Position numbers and translations under genes: made by a program. A DNA stretch of 64,000 nucleotides, taken from contig NZ_WNZY01000002.1 of NCBI RefSeq assembly GCF_009725205.1, positions 1 through 64,000 of the forward strand, read 5' to 3'. This document shows positions 25,958-33,954 of this stretch, piece by piece (positions within the stretch are counted from its first letter, which is position 1; each line of letters starts with the position of its first letter). Below the pieces are notes generated by a model. The model saw nothing but the letters and a program-made list of their open reading frames with translations. It searched no databases and was not told the origin of the DNA. The stretch is from Paenibacillus timonensis. Its GTDB lineage: Bacteria; Bacillota; Bacilli; Paenibacillales; Paenibacillaceae.

Positions 25958-26554
25958 ATGAACATCGGACTCACCGGAGGCATCGCCACCGGGAAAAGCA
26001 CGGTTTCCCGCATGCTAGCCAACCTTGGCGCCGCTGTGCTTGATGCGGATCTGATCGCCAGGGAGATTATGGAGCCGGGCCATCCGGTGCTGGCGGCCGT
26101 CCGCGAACGCTTTGGACAAGGGGTGCTTCACCCCGATGGAACGCTCAACCGCAAAAAGCTCGGCGAAATCGTCTTCTCTCATCCGGAGGAGCGTAAGGCG
26201 TTGGAGGCGTTGACGCATCCCGCCATCCGTTCCGAAATGAAGCGGCGTCTGGACGAGCTGGAACAAGAGGATCCGCACAGACTGGTGGTGGCGGATATCC
26301 CTTTGCTTTACGAATCGGGTCTCGATCCGTTATATGAAGAAATTATGGTCGTATACGTGCCCCGGGAGCTTCAAATGTCTCGATTAATCCAGAGGGACGG
26401 GTTATCTCGGGAAGCGGCCGAACAGCGTTTAAGCGCCCAGATGGACATCGAAGTAAAGAAGGAGAGGGCGGATATTTTGATTGATAACAGCGGTGGACTA
26501 GACGAGACAAAGCGGCAGATTGACGTCTTTTGGCGGGATAAGGGGCTAAAATGA
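25958..26554 (+). CDS. coaE: Dephospho-CoA kinase
   Basis: 198 residues. Last step of coenzyme A synthesis: phosphorylates dephospho-CoA at the 3' hydroxyl. P-loop at residues 7-14 (GGIATGKS), DADLIARE, LTHPAI and PLLYESGLD are typical. The start is ATG 25958 with GAGGTG 9 bp before it; an in-frame TTG at 25952 is too close. The stop overlaps the next start by 4 bp (ATGA), so the transglycosylase gene is translationally coupled. Confidence 0.95.
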   Translation: MNIGLTGGIATGKSTVSRMLANLGAAVLDADLIAREIMEPGHPVLAAVRERFGQGVLHPDGTLNRKKLGEIVFSHPEERKALEALTHPAIRSEMKRRLDELEQEDPHRLVVADIPLLYESGLDPLYEEIMVVYVPRELQMSRLIQRDGLSREAAEQRLSAQMDIEVKKERADILIDNSGGLDETKRQIDVFWRDKGLK

Positions 26555-27114
26555 GGTGGCTTCGCAAAAAGAGGGTTCTGCTTCTCCTGTTTATTGGCTT
26601 CACGGGCCTCATCTTTTTAAATTCCACCTGGCTTTCGTTATTTTATCCGATTTATTATAAAGAAGAAATTCGTCTGCATGCCAAAAACAACGGTCTCGAT
26701 CCGTTTATCGTTGCGGCGATTATCAAGGTGGAGACCAATTACAAATCGGGGGCGGAGTCCCGAAAAGGTGCGCTTGGAATTATGCAGATTATGCCGGATA
26801 CGGCGGAGTGGGTCATCTCCAAAGCGAAGCTGCCCGATACGACGTTAGAGGACATCCGCAACGAGACCGAAACGAATATCCGGATCGGCACGTGGTACCT
26901 GGGGTCGTTATCCGAGCAATTCGAAGGCAACCCGATCGCTATGATCGCCGCCTATAACGCCGGGCCGACGAATGTAAAGAACTGGCTGAAGAGCGGACGA
27001 TGGGATGGCCGGCTGGAGACGGCACAGAATATTCCGTTTGGCGAAACTAGGCATTACGTTCAGCGGGTCTCGCATTATTACAAGCAGTATGTGAAGATTT
27101 ACGACGAGTTTTAG
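26551..27114 (+). CDS. Membrane-anchored lytic transglycosylase (SLT domain)
   Basis: 187 residues. A positively charged N-terminus and one hydrophobic segment (about 9-30) act as signal anchor; the rest faces the cell wall. The SLT fold carries the catalytic Glu61 in IIKVETNYKSGAESRKGALG, then IMQIMPDTAEW and AYNAGPTNVKNWL. It cleaves peptidoglycan glycan strands to anhydro-muropeptides. It is coupled to coaE by a 4-bp overlap, as in many Bacillales (ytlA/yjbJ-like). A terminator follows. Confidence 0.92.
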   Translation: MRWLRKKRVLLLLFIGFTGLIFLNSTWLSLFYPIYYKEEIRLHAKNNGLDPFIVAAIIKVETNYKSGAESRKGALGIMQIMPDTAEWVISKAKLPDTTLEDIRNETETNIRIGTWYLGSLSEQFEGNPIAMIAAYNAGPTNVKNWLKSGRWDGRLETAQNIPFGETRHYVQRVSHYYKQYVKIYDEF

Positions 27115-27138
27115 GTGGATTATTGCGAAAATATAAAG

Positions 27139-27178
27139 AAAGCATTGACCGGCTAATCGCCAGTCAATGCTTCCTTTG
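27139..27178. terminator. Terminator between slt-type gene and SASP gene
   Basis: AGCATTGAC-c-GGC / CGCC-a-GTCAATGCT hairpin between convergent genes. Confidence 0.75.
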
Positions 27179-27187
27179 GTGATCGGA

Positions 27188-27409
27188 TTATTTGAATTGA
27201 CCTGCCAGCTGTTGTTCAGCCAAGGTCACCAAACGTTTCGTAATGAAACCACCGATCGAACCGTTTTCGTAAGAGGTCAGGTTACCAGCATATCCGTCTT
27301 GTGGGAAAGAGATGCCAAGTTCCTGAGCAATTTCATATTTCATTTGATCCAAAGCTCCGGAAGCTTGTCTAACCACCAGGTCGTTCGAAGAGTTATTATT
27401 TTGGGCCAT
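27188..27409 (-). CDS. Alpha/beta-type small acid-soluble spore protein
   Basis: 73 residues. Coats and protects spore DNA from UV and heat, and is degraded by the GPR protease at germination. The conserved segments are visible: [10 protein letters not shown] (GPR cleavage region) and [18 protein letters not shown], with an Asn/Ser-rich N-terminus. AAGGAGG is about 8 bp before the start on the minus strand. Expression is expected in the forespore under sigma-G, though I did not fix the promoter. Direct evidence that the organism forms endospores. Confidence 0.95.
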   Translation of the reverse strand: MAQNNNSSNDLVVRQASGALDQMKYEIAQELGISFPQDGYAGNLTSYENGSIGGFITKRLVTLAEQQLAGQFK

Positions 27410-27545
27410 GATTGTTCACCTCCTTGTGGTTGGTAACAGTATTATGTGCCGGACTATCAACTTCAATCCGATGAATCTAAAGTAATTTATTGCCATTAAG
27501 TCAAAAAGGCCGTCATTACGGCATTTAGAGGGGAGGTGTTCTAGC

Positions 27546-28016
27546 TTGAAATGTCCGTATTGCGATTATTTAGGGACGAAAGTGCTGGATTCAAGGCCGG
27601 CTAACGAGAACCGCTCGATCCGTCGTCGCCGCGAGTGCGAGAAATGCAGTCGTCGGTTTACAACGTTTGAAATGGTGGAGGAAATGCCGCTGATCGTGAT
27701 TAAGAAGGATGGAAGTCGCGAGGAATTTAGTCGGGAGAAAATGCTGAGAGGCTTGATCCGAGCCTGCGAGAAACGCCCGGTTTCCGTTGAGCAGCTGGAA
27801 TCGATCGTCTCCGAGGTGGAACGTTCCCTGCGCCATTCGGCCAACGCAGAGGTTGAAAGCCGGGGGATTGGCGAATTAGTCATGGAGCAGTTATATCCGG
27901 TGGACGAGGTGGCCTATGTCCGGTTCGCTTCGGTTTACCGTCAATTTAAAGATATCAATATGTTTATGAAAGAACTGAAGGGCCTGCTCTCCAAAAATAC
28001 GGGGGTCACGGAATAG
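27546..28016 (+). CDS. nrdR: Transcriptional repressor NrdR
   Basis: 156 residues. Represses ribonucleotide reductase genes according to ATP/dATP level. An N-terminal zinc ribbon (CPYC ... CEKC) is followed by RRFTTFE and an ATP-cone domain (about 49-139). The start is TTG 27546: the preceding GGGGAGGTG is 8 bp away and translation [10 protein letters not shown] then begins at the zinc ribbon as in all family members; a nearby ATG is out of frame. It stands as a single gene with its own terminator. Confidence 0.95.
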   Translation: MKCPYCDYLGTKVLDSRPANENRSIRRRRECEKCSRRFTTFEMVEEMPLIVIKKDGSREEFSREKMLRGLIRACEKRPVSVEQLESIVSEVERSLRHSANAEVESRGIGELVMEQLYPVDEVAYVRFASVYRQFKDINMFMKELKGLLSKNTGVTE

Positions 28017-28029
28017 TTTCTTTTACTAA

Positions 28030-28068
28030 AGCACTCTTCGCTGCTAAGCGCGAGAGTGTTTTTTTTAT
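28030..28068 (+). terminator. Terminator after nrdR
   Basis: CACTCTTCGC / GCGCGAGAGTG hairpin followed by T8. Confidence 0.87.
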
Positions 28069-28113
28069 ATTTTGCACAGAATAATCAGAACTAGATGAGG
28101 TTTGTCTTATCAT

Positions 28114-28167
28114 TTTACACAAAGTTTACAAAACGAAAACACAGGATTGATCTTCGCTTTCTATAAT
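28114..28167 (+). promoter_or_regulatory. Pho box and -10 element upstream of pstS
   Basis: TTTACA at 28114-28119 and 28125-28130 with a 5-bp spacer, and a weaker in-phase AAAACA at 28136. A perfect TATAAT at 28162-28167 precedes pstS by 37 bp. Same 11-bp arrangement as the phoP and pstB1 sites. Confidence 0.82.
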
Positions 28168-28203
28168 CAAATTGTAAAACACATAAGGGGGATACCTAAG
28201 ACA

Positions 28204-29163
28204 ATGAAAAAGAGTATGCTATTGGTTTTGACATTGGTGTTGAGCTTGACGCTGGCGGCATGTGGTCAAAACAACAACGCGGCACAAAACAACACGGCTG
28301 GAACGAACGGCGGCACTACGGATGAAGCATCCGCGAACAACGGCGGCAACGCAGCAACGTCGGAACTTTCCGGGTCGATCCTGGCGGTAGGTTCCTCGGC
28401 ATTGCAACCTTTGGTAGACCAAGTATCGAAAAAATTCATGGATCAAAATCCTAAAGTTTCTATACAAGTTCAAGGTGGAGGCAGCGGCACGGGTCTGACG
28501 CAGGTCTCCGGAGGACAGGCGGACATCGGGAACTCCGACGTTTTCGCGGAAGAGAAGTTGGAAGCAGCTCCAGCCGGCGAACTGGTTGACCATCAAGTTG
28601 CAGTCGTTGCGATGGCTGCCGTCGTGAATCCGGATATCACCATCGACAATTTGACGAAAGACCAACTGGTACAAATTTTCACGGGTAAAGTTACGAACTG
28701 GAAAGACCTTGGCGGTCCGGATCAAGCGATTCAAATCGTCAACCGTCCTTCGAGCTCCGGGACTCGCGCAACGTTCGAGAAATATGCTTTGGGCACAAAA
28801 ACGGAAGACCTGCAAGGTTCGATCCAAGAGGATTCCTCCGGTACGGTTAAGAAGCTTGTCGGCGAAACGCCGGGGGCGATTGGTTACCTTGCCTTGTCCT
28901 ACCTTGACGATTCCGTCAAAGTTGTGAAATACGAAGGCGTTGAAGCTACAGAAGAGAACGTAGCAAACGGAACTTATCCGGTATGGGCCTATGAGCACAT
29001 GTACACCAAAGGCGAGCCAAACGAAGTTGTTAAAGCGTTCCTGGACTTCATGGTTTCCCCTGACGTACAAGGCGACAACGGCGACGTTGTAGAGCTTGGT
29101 TATATTCCGGCAAGCAAAATGCAAGTTCAACGCGATGTGGATGGCAAGATCACACAGAAGTAA
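28204..29163 (+). CDS. pstS: Phosphate ABC transporter substrate-binding lipoprotein PstS
   Basis: 319 residues. Captures inorganic phosphate outside the membrane for PstCA. A signal peptide ends in the lipobox LAAC (lipidated Cys20), followed by an Asn/Ala/Gly-rich linker (about 21-58). The binding domain contains GSSALQPL, GGGSGTGLTQVSGGQADIGNSD and NRPSSSGTRATFE, whose Ser/Thr/Asp residues hold the phosphate ion. The start is ATG 28204, with AGGGGG 10 bp upstream. First gene of the pstSCA-pstB2 operon under a Pho box. Confidence 0.95.
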   Translation: MKKSMLLVLTLVLSLTLAACGQNNNAAQNNTAGTNGGTTDEASANNGGNAATSELSGSILAVGSSALQPLVDQVSKKFMDQNPKVSIQVQGGGSGTGLTQVSGGQADIGNSDVFAEEKLEAAPAGELVDHQVAVVAMAAVVNPDITIDNLTKDQLVQIFTGKVTNWKDLGGPDQAIQIVNRPSSSGTRATFEKYALGTKTEDLQGSIQEDSSGTVKKLVGETPGAIGYLALSYLDDSVKVVKYEGVEATEENVANGTYPVWAYEHMYTKGEPNEVVKAFLDFMVSPDVQGDNGDVVELGYIPASKMQVQRDVDGKITQK

Positions 29164-29250
29164 CCAATAGGACTCGATAACATCATATCGGCGCGGCAAG
29201 AGGCGGACTGTTCTGCCTCTTTCTGTGCTGTTATTAAAGGGAGAGGTTTC

Positions 29251-30153
29251 ATGGCTCAGTCCGGCGGAAGAAAAAAAATACAACCGCATATCGTCGAGGA
29301 ATGGACCGGCAAAATTTACGCTTCGTTTTGTATCGTATTGCTGGTCGTCACCATCTTCTCGATGGTTTATTACGTAGCAACCAAGGGGTTAAGCACCTTT
29401 TTTCAAGACGGGATCGCATTTCGCGAAATATTCGGCAGTACGAACTGGAAACCGGATGGGGAACCTCCGGTATTCGGTGCCCTTCCGTTTATTTTGGGCT
29501 CATTCGGCACCTCGATTTTGGCGGCGTTGATCGCGGCCCCGCTCGGTATTTGCGCAGCTTTATTTATGGTCGAAATTATGCCAAAGTTCGGGAAGAAATA
29601 TCTGCAGCCGGTCATCGAATTGCTGGCTGGGATTCCTTCCGTTGTATATGGTTTTGTGGGGCTCAGCGTCATCGTGCCTTTCTACCGGGATATTTTCCCG
29701 GGACAAGGTCTTGGTATCTTGGCCGGAGCGACCGTGTTGTCGATTATGATCTTGCCAACGATAACTTCGATTGCCACCGATGCGCTAGCTGCTCTGCCTC
29801 CCGGTTTGAAAGAAGGTTCTTACGCACTCGGCGCAACGCGCTGGCAAACCTTGTATCGGACCGTCTTGCCGACAACCATGCCGGCTTTATTAACTGGGGT
29901 CGTATTGGGCATGGCCCGGGCTTTCGGGGAAGCCCTGGCGGTACAGATGGTCATCGGGAATGCGCCGCATATTCCGCGTTCTCTCTTTGAATCCACCTCC
30001 ACCTTGACCAGCGTGATTACGCTGAGTATGGGGAATACGGTGATGGGATCGACGCAAAACAATGTCCTTTGGACGCTGGCGCTGATCTTGATGCTAATGA
30101 CGTTCATATTCGTCTTTATCGTCCGGTGGCTGGAAAGGAGAGCAAAACGATGA
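29251..30153 (+). CDS. pstC: Phosphate ABC transporter permease PstC
   Basis: 300 residues, six membrane segments. One of the two inner-membrane subunits of the phosphate importer. The permease EAA loop facing the ATPase is visible (LKEGSYALGATRWQTLYRTVLP), as is ELLAGIPSVVYGFVGL, typical of PstC. It follows pstS by 87 bp and overlaps pstA by 4 bp (ATGA), so the two permeases are translationally coupled. Confidence 0.95.
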   Translation: MAQSGGRKKIQPHIVEEWTGKIYASFCIVLLVVTIFSMVYYVATKGLSTFFQDGIAFREIFGSTNWKPDGEPPVFGALPFILGSFGTSILAALIAAPLGICAALFMVEIMPKFGKKYLQPVIELLAGIPSVVYGFVGLSVIVPFYRDIFPGQGLGILAGATVLSIMILPTITSIATDALAALPPGLKEGSYALGATRWQTLYRTVLPTTMPALLTGVVLGMARAFGEALAVQMVIGNAPHIPRSLFESTSTLTSVITLSMGNTVMGSTQNNVLWTLALILMLMTFIFVFIVRWLERRAKR

Positions 30154-31037
30154 GCGCAAAAACTGTAGACAAAATCGCAACGGCCGTCATTGTCGCTTTG
30201 GCCGGATTGATCGTTCTCATTATGGCGGGTTTACTCGGCTTTATTTTAGTTCGGGGGTTGGGGCATATCAGCTTCGACTTTCTTACGTCACCGCCCGAAA
30301 CGATTAAGGAAGGCGGCGGGATCGGCCCGCAATTATTCAACTCTTTATTCCTTCTGGTCTTAACGATGATCATCACCGTACCGCTAGGTATCGGGGCAGG
30401 GATCTATATGAGCGAATATGCCAAACCGGGGAAAATCACCGATTTTATCCGTTTGATCGTGGAAGTGTTATCCTCCTTTCCGTCGATCGTCGTTGGTTTG
30501 TTCGGTCTGCTCGTACTCGTAAATGTATTCGGATTTGGGTTTTCCCTGTTCTCGGGTGCATTGGCTTTAACGATTTTCAATCTGCCGCTGATGGTGCGGA
30601 TCACGGAGCAGGGATTAGCCAGCGTGCCGCAGGCTCAGAAGGAAGCCAGTTTGGCGTTGGGCTTGTCCAAATGGAAAACGATCCAATCGGTCATGCTCCC
30701 GATCGCTACGCCGATTATCCTGACCGGGACCATTCTGGCTGCAGGTCGCGTGTTTGGCGAAGCTGCGGCGCTGCTGTTCACCGCCGGTATGAGCAGTCCG
30801 CGGCTTGACTTTAGCAACTGGAATCCGCTTAGTCCGACATCACCGTTAAATCCGTTCCGTCCGGCGGAAACGCTGGCCGTTCATATCTGGAAGATCAATT
30901 CCGAAGGTTTGGCACCGGACGCACCCGAAATCGCCGCCGGCGCTTCGGCCGTACTGATATTGACCGTGCTGGTATTTAACTTGCTGGCCCGCTGGCTCGG
31001 ACGCGTGATGCTCAAGAAATTTACGGCGACGAAATAG
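30150..31037 (+). CDS. pstA: Phosphate ABC transporter permease PstA
   Basis: 295 residues, six membrane segments; partner of PstC. Recognised by [20 protein letters not shown] and the EAA loop [25 protein letters not shown] long periplasm-facing loop (about 225-260) precedes the last segment, as in other Gram-positive PstA. The start is ATG 30150, overlapping the pstC stop, with GGAAAGGAG 10 bp upstream. pstB2 follows after 14 bp. Confidence 0.95.
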   Translation: MSAKTVDKIATAVIVALAGLIVLIMAGLLGFILVRGLGHISFDFLTSPPETIKEGGGIGPQLFNSLFLLVLTMIITVPLGIGAGIYMSEYAKPGKITDFIRLIVEVLSSFPSIVVGLFGLLVLVNVFGFGFSLFSGALALTIFNLPLMVRITEQGLASVPQAQKEASLALGLSKWKTIQSVMLPIATPIILTGTILAAGRVFGEAAALLFTAGMSSPRLDFSNWNPLSPTSPLNPFRPAETLAVHIWKINSEGLAPDAPEIAAGASAVLILTVLVFNLLARWLGRVMLKKFTATK

Positions 31038-31051
31038 GAGGACGAAGCCAA

Positions 31052-31810
31052 GTGCCTAATATCGAATTATCAACGAAAGACTTAAGTGTTTTTTACGGAG
31101 AGAAGCAAGCCGTTAAGAATATATCGCTTGATTTTGCCTCCCGGCAAGTTACCGCATTGATCGGTCCTTCCGGCTGCGGTAAATCCACCTTTCTGCGCAG
31201 CTTAAACCGGATGAATGACCTCATCAGCGGGGCAAAGATCACGGGAGAAATCTGGATCGGGGAAGACAATATCAATGCTCCGAAGACGGATGTCGTGCTG
31301 CTGCGGCAAAAGATCGGCATGGTCTGGCAGCGTCCGAACCCGTTCCATAAGTCCATTTATGAAAATATCGCTTTCGGGCCGCGTTACCACGGGATCCGGA
31401 ATAAGAAGAAGCTGGATCAAATCGTCGAGGAATCGCTTATCAAAGCGGCGCTATGGAACGAGACGAAAGATCGACTGCATACCTCCGCCTTAGCTTTATC
31501 CGGCGGCCAACAGCAGCGCCTCTGCATTGCCCGTTCGATAGCGGTTAGTCCGAGCATCATCCTGATGGATGAACCGGCTTCAGCCCTGGATCCGGTGTCC
31601 AGTGCCAAAATCGAAGAATTGATTGCTGATCTGAAGAAGGATTATTGCATCATCATCGTGACGCACAACATGCAACAAGCGGCTCGAGTGTCAGAGAAGA
31701 CGGCTTTCTTCCTGATGGGGGAACTGGTCGAGTATGACGATACGAGTAAGATCTTCACCAATCCGTCCGAGAAACGGACGGACGATTATATTTCCGGTCG
31801 GTTCGGTTAA
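31052..31810 (+). CDS. pstB: Phosphate ABC transporter ATP-binding protein PstB (copy 2)
   Basis: 252 residues. Second PstB paralogue, last gene of the pstSCA operon. Walker [11 protein letters not shown]-loop [22 protein letters not shown], signature [14 protein letters not shown], Walker [12 protein letters not shown] and switch His [11 protein letters not shown] are intact. It is clearly related to copy 1 at 20764 along its length, like the pstBA/pstBB pair of B. subtilis, but differs in the Q-loop and Walker B surroundings. The start is GTG 31052 with AGGAGGA 10 bp upstream. A GC-rich terminator follows. Confidence 0.95.
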   Translation: MPNIELSTKDLSVFYGEKQAVKNISLDFASRQVTALIGPSGCGKSTFLRSLNRMNDLISGAKITGEIWIGEDNINAPKTDVVLLRQKIGMVWQRPNPFHKSIYENIAFGPRYHGIRNKKKLDQIVEESLIKAALWNETKDRLHTSALALSGGQQQRLCIARSIAVSPSIILMDEPASALDPVSSAKIEELIADLKKDYCIIIVTHNMQQAARVSEKTAFFLMGELVEYDDTSKIFTNPSEKRTDDYISGRFG

Positions 31811-31908
31811 GCCCGGCTGCTGGATTCACCAAACAAACAGGTCAAACCGGGGACTCCCTTTCCGGTCTGGCCTTCTTCTCGTTTTCGGGGACAATACCGG
31901 ACCCGGGG

Positions 31909-31938
31909 CGGGGGTTCGCCCCGTCCGGGGTCTCTTTT
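31909..31938 (+). terminator. Terminator after the pst operon
   Basis: GACCCGGGGCGGGG / CCCCGTCCGGGGTC hairpin followed by TCTTTT. Confidence 0.78.
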
Positions 31939-32029
31939 AGATTGGAAAATCTCCGTATATACTGATAACATGGAAGAAAGGATACAAGTGGCGTTGGCAG
32001 CGCCTGGATTGACTAAAGGAGATTAGATC

Positions 32030-32653
32030 ATGAACGTGCTGGATTGGATAGAAAGGATGTTTGAGCAATACGGCTATTTTGTCCTGCTGCTCGGACTTCC
32101 CATCGATTTTATCGCGCTGCCGCTACCGCCGGGTCAAACGACATTGACCTATACCGGATATTTGGCTTATAAGGGCCTCCTTGATTTTCTGCCGGCTGTG
32201 CTGGCCGGATACGCAGGGGCGGTGATCGGAGTGACCATCACCTATTGGATCGGACACCGGGTTGGCGCGCCGCTGATCGAACGGTATGGAAAGTGGATTC
32301 TGGTAAAACCTTCGCATTTGGACAAAACAAGACGAGTCTATGAGAAATATGGAAACAAGATGCTGTTGATCAGTTTCTTCGTGCCTGGTGTTAGACAGTT
32401 TTTCGGTTATTTCGTCGGTATTATCCGCATCCCATTTCGAACCTTCGCTTTGTATGCTTACACCGGGGCAGCTCTTTGGGTCGTTACTTTTGTGAGCATT
32501 GGATTTGTGTTTGGCGAACAGTGGCAGGTCGCCATCGACCTGGTTGAGAAATATTTGAAGTATTTTTTTATGGGGTTGGGGGCGCTGCTCGTGCTGCTCG
32601 TGTATATGAAGTGGCGTCGATGGAGGCTGAAGATAGCCAAACTATCCCGGTAA
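32030..32653 (+). CDS. DedA family membrane protein
   Basis: 207 residues with about five hydrophobic segments including re-entrant ones. The DedA/SNARE-associated domain is shown by LPLPPGQTTLTYTGYLAYKG, GAVIGVTITYWIGHRVG, KYGNKMLLISFFVPGVRQFFGYFVGIIRIPFRTFA. Family members support membrane lipid homeostasis, probably flipping lipid carriers or phospholipids, but the substrate here is not known. AAAGGAG is about 10 bp before the ATG. Own terminator downstream. It is next to the pst operon but has no Pho box. Confidence 0.9.
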   Translation: MNVLDWIERMFEQYGYFVLLLGLPIDFIALPLPPGQTTLTYTGYLAYKGLLDFLPAVLAGYAGAVIGVTITYWIGHRVGAPLIERYGKWILVKPSHLDKTRRVYEKYGNKMLLISFFVPGVRQFFGYFVGIIRIPFRTFALYAYTGAALWVVTFVSIGFVFGEQWQVAIDLVEKYLKYFFMGLGALLVLLVYMKWRRWRLKIAKLSR

Positions 32654-32658
32654 TACCC

Positions 32659-32700
32659 AAAAGGCGCAGGATGTTGATCCTGCGCCCTTGTTATTTCTTT
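32659..32700. terminator. Terminator after the DedA gene
   Basis: Perfect GGCGCAGGAT / ATCCTGCGCC stem with a 4-base loop and a T-rich tail, between convergent genes. Confidence 0.88.
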
Positions 32701-32951
32701 CGACTTTTTTTATTTTCGGGTTTGCTTCGGAGCAGCATGAATTCGTCAATCAGCGTTTCCTCGGTATCGCTGCTGGATGTGCCGCTGCCGTTCCCTGCTT
32801 TTTCTTCCTTCAGCTTTAACAGGGAGAGCAAATCGAAAAAATCCCCGAGCACGGTGAACCCGGCTCCGATAATCGCCAGGTCATCCGAGGAGATATCATT
32901 GTCTTGGAGTCTTTGGTACTGACGTCTTTTTTTTCCTCCCAAGAACACCAC
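32691..32951 (-). CDS. Small hypothetical protein, unrecognised
   Basis: 86 residues. A basic N-terminus (GGKKRRQYQRLQ), then a single hydrophobic stretch DDLAIIGAGFTVLGDFFDLLSLLKL (about 23-47) that could be one membrane segment, an acidic Ser/Thr-rich linker (SGTSSSDTEET) and a Lys/Arg-rich C-terminus. The start GTG 32951 lacks a good ribosome binding site, so the N-terminus is uncertain. I do not recognise the family. A frame overlapping its 5' half on the same strand (to 33058) is less protein-like and was rejected. Confidence 0.5.
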   Translation of the reverse strand: MVFLGGKKRRQYQRLQDNDISSDDLAIIGAGFTVLGDFFDLLSLLKLKEEKAGNGSGTSSSDTEETLIDEFMLLRSKPENKKSRKK

Positions 32952-33154
32952 CTGCTTTTAAGATTGACTTGTTTCATCATATGCAATGAGCAAAAGTCGT
33001 GATTAGGCGGCTGCAATGGACCGGATCTGAAGCTCAGGTTATTTAGACAATCTGGCATGATAAACCCAATTTTAGCTGAACTCCGCGAATGTCCCGATCG
33101 TTCGCAAGCAGGTCGTAATATGATGTTCTATATTTAAAAAGGAGGGAAAAATCA

Positions 33155-33274
33155 ATGTCGGGATATGAAAATGGCGTAGGCAACGTAGGTTACGGTGGTT
33201 TCTGGACTTCTACGGGTACAATTCTGGTTCTGTTCATCCTGTTGGTCATCGTTTCCAGAGCGCTTATCGTATAA
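33155..33274 (+). CDS. YjcZ-like sporulation peptide
   Basis: A 39-residue peptide, too short for standard ORF cut-offs. It begins MSGYENGVGNVGYGGFW and ends in one hydrophobic helix with ILVLFILLVIV, the layout of the YjcZ/SscA-type small spore proteins of Bacillales (Gly/Tyr-rich N-terminus, C-terminal VLFILLVIV). A strong AAGGAGGG lies about 8 bp upstream of the ATG and a terminator follows 19 bp after the stop, so it is a complete single-gene unit. Probably spore-coat or forespore-membrane associated; inferred from the family. Confidence 0.82.
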   Translation: MSGYENGVGNVGYGGFWTSTGTILVLFILLVIVSRALIV

Positions 33275-33292
33275 TTGAGGCGTACACCTCCA

Positions 33293-33329
33293 CAAAGGCC
33301 CTGCTGCAGCGGGGCCTTTGTTTTTTTTA
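33293..33329 (+). terminator. Terminator after the YjcZ-like gene
   Basis: CAAAGGCCC / GGGCCTTTG hairpin followed by eight T. Confidence 0.92.
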
Positions 33330-33330
33330 T

Positions 33331-33368
33331 AACACTGACCGTAACTGTCAGTGTTTCCTCGCTATACT
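33331..33368. promoter_or_regulatory. Perfect palindromic operator and -10 element before dinB-type gene
   Basis: AACACTGAC (33331-33339), 7-bp spacer, GTCAGTGTT (33347-33355): perfect 9-bp arms. TATACT at 33363-33368 is a likely -10, placing the palindrome across the -35 region. It looks like a repressor operator for the DinB gene. Its T-rich left neighbour is the preceding terminator. Confidence 0.55.
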
Positions 33369-33402
33369 CAAGTCAAAACTATATTTTGCGGGAGGAAACA
33401 AG

Positions 33403-33900
33403 ATGTTTGTCAAAATCGAAGAGTTTATTGAAGCCTGGACGGAGGAGAGTAAATTGACGGAACGCATCATGGAAGCGCTAACCGATGCATCATTATCCCA
33501 GCCGATTGTGGAAGGACGCAGAACTTTAGGGCAGATTGCTTGGCACTTGGTTGGATCAATCCATTACATGACCCATTGCGGTTTGAATTTCGCTGGCCCG
33601 GCTGGCGGTGAGCATGTTCCTGCATCAGCGGCAGAGATTGCGGAGGAGTACCATCGCATCAGCGAGGCGCTCATCGAGGCGGTCCGATCTGAGTGGACGG
33701 ACGAACAGCTGCTGGCAACGACGGAAATCGCGGGTGAACCGTGGCCGAACGGAGCCTCACTCCGGTTTACACTCATGCATCAAGCGCACCATCGGGGACA
33801 AATGACCGTATTGATACGTCAGGCCGGGCTTCGTCTACCCGATGTCTACGGACCGACTTACGAGTCCTGGATCGAACAAGGAATGGAGCCGCTGGCCTAA
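33403..33900 (+). CDS. DinB/YfiT-type metal-dependent four-helix protein
   Basis: 165 residues of the DinB superfamily, four-helix bundles that bind a divalent metal through three His and often act as thiol-dependent S-transferases or damage-inducible proteins. Candidate metal ligands: His48 (GQIAWHLVGSIHYM), His126 and His130 (LMHQAHHRGQM). GGAGG is about 8 bp before the ATG. The upstream perfect palindrome suggests repressor control. The WYL-domain regulator gene begins 54 bp downstream on the same strand and may be cotranscribed. Substrate unknown. Confidence 0.85.
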   Translation: MFVKIEEFIEAWTEESKLTERIMEALTDASLSQPIVEGRRTLGQIAWHLVGSIHYMTHCGLNFAGPAGGEHVPASAAEIAEEYHRISEALIEAVRSEWTDEQLLATTEIAGEPWPNGASLRFTLMHQAHHRGQMTVLIRQAGLRLPDVYGPTYESWIEQGMEPLA

Positions 33901-33954
33901 AGCGGTCAGGGCGGTTAAAATAGAAGCAACATTTCACCGGAAAGGGTGATGCGC

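Noticed and set aside
28219-29289. 356-residue frame antisense to pstS
   Set aside because: Exact mirror of the pstS coding region; pstS has signal peptide, lipobox, family motifs and a promoter.
32816-33058. Overlapping 80-residue frame beside the 86-residue hypothetical protein
   Set aside because: Composition is less protein-like and the alternative frame gives a coherent hydrophobic/acidic/basic layout.
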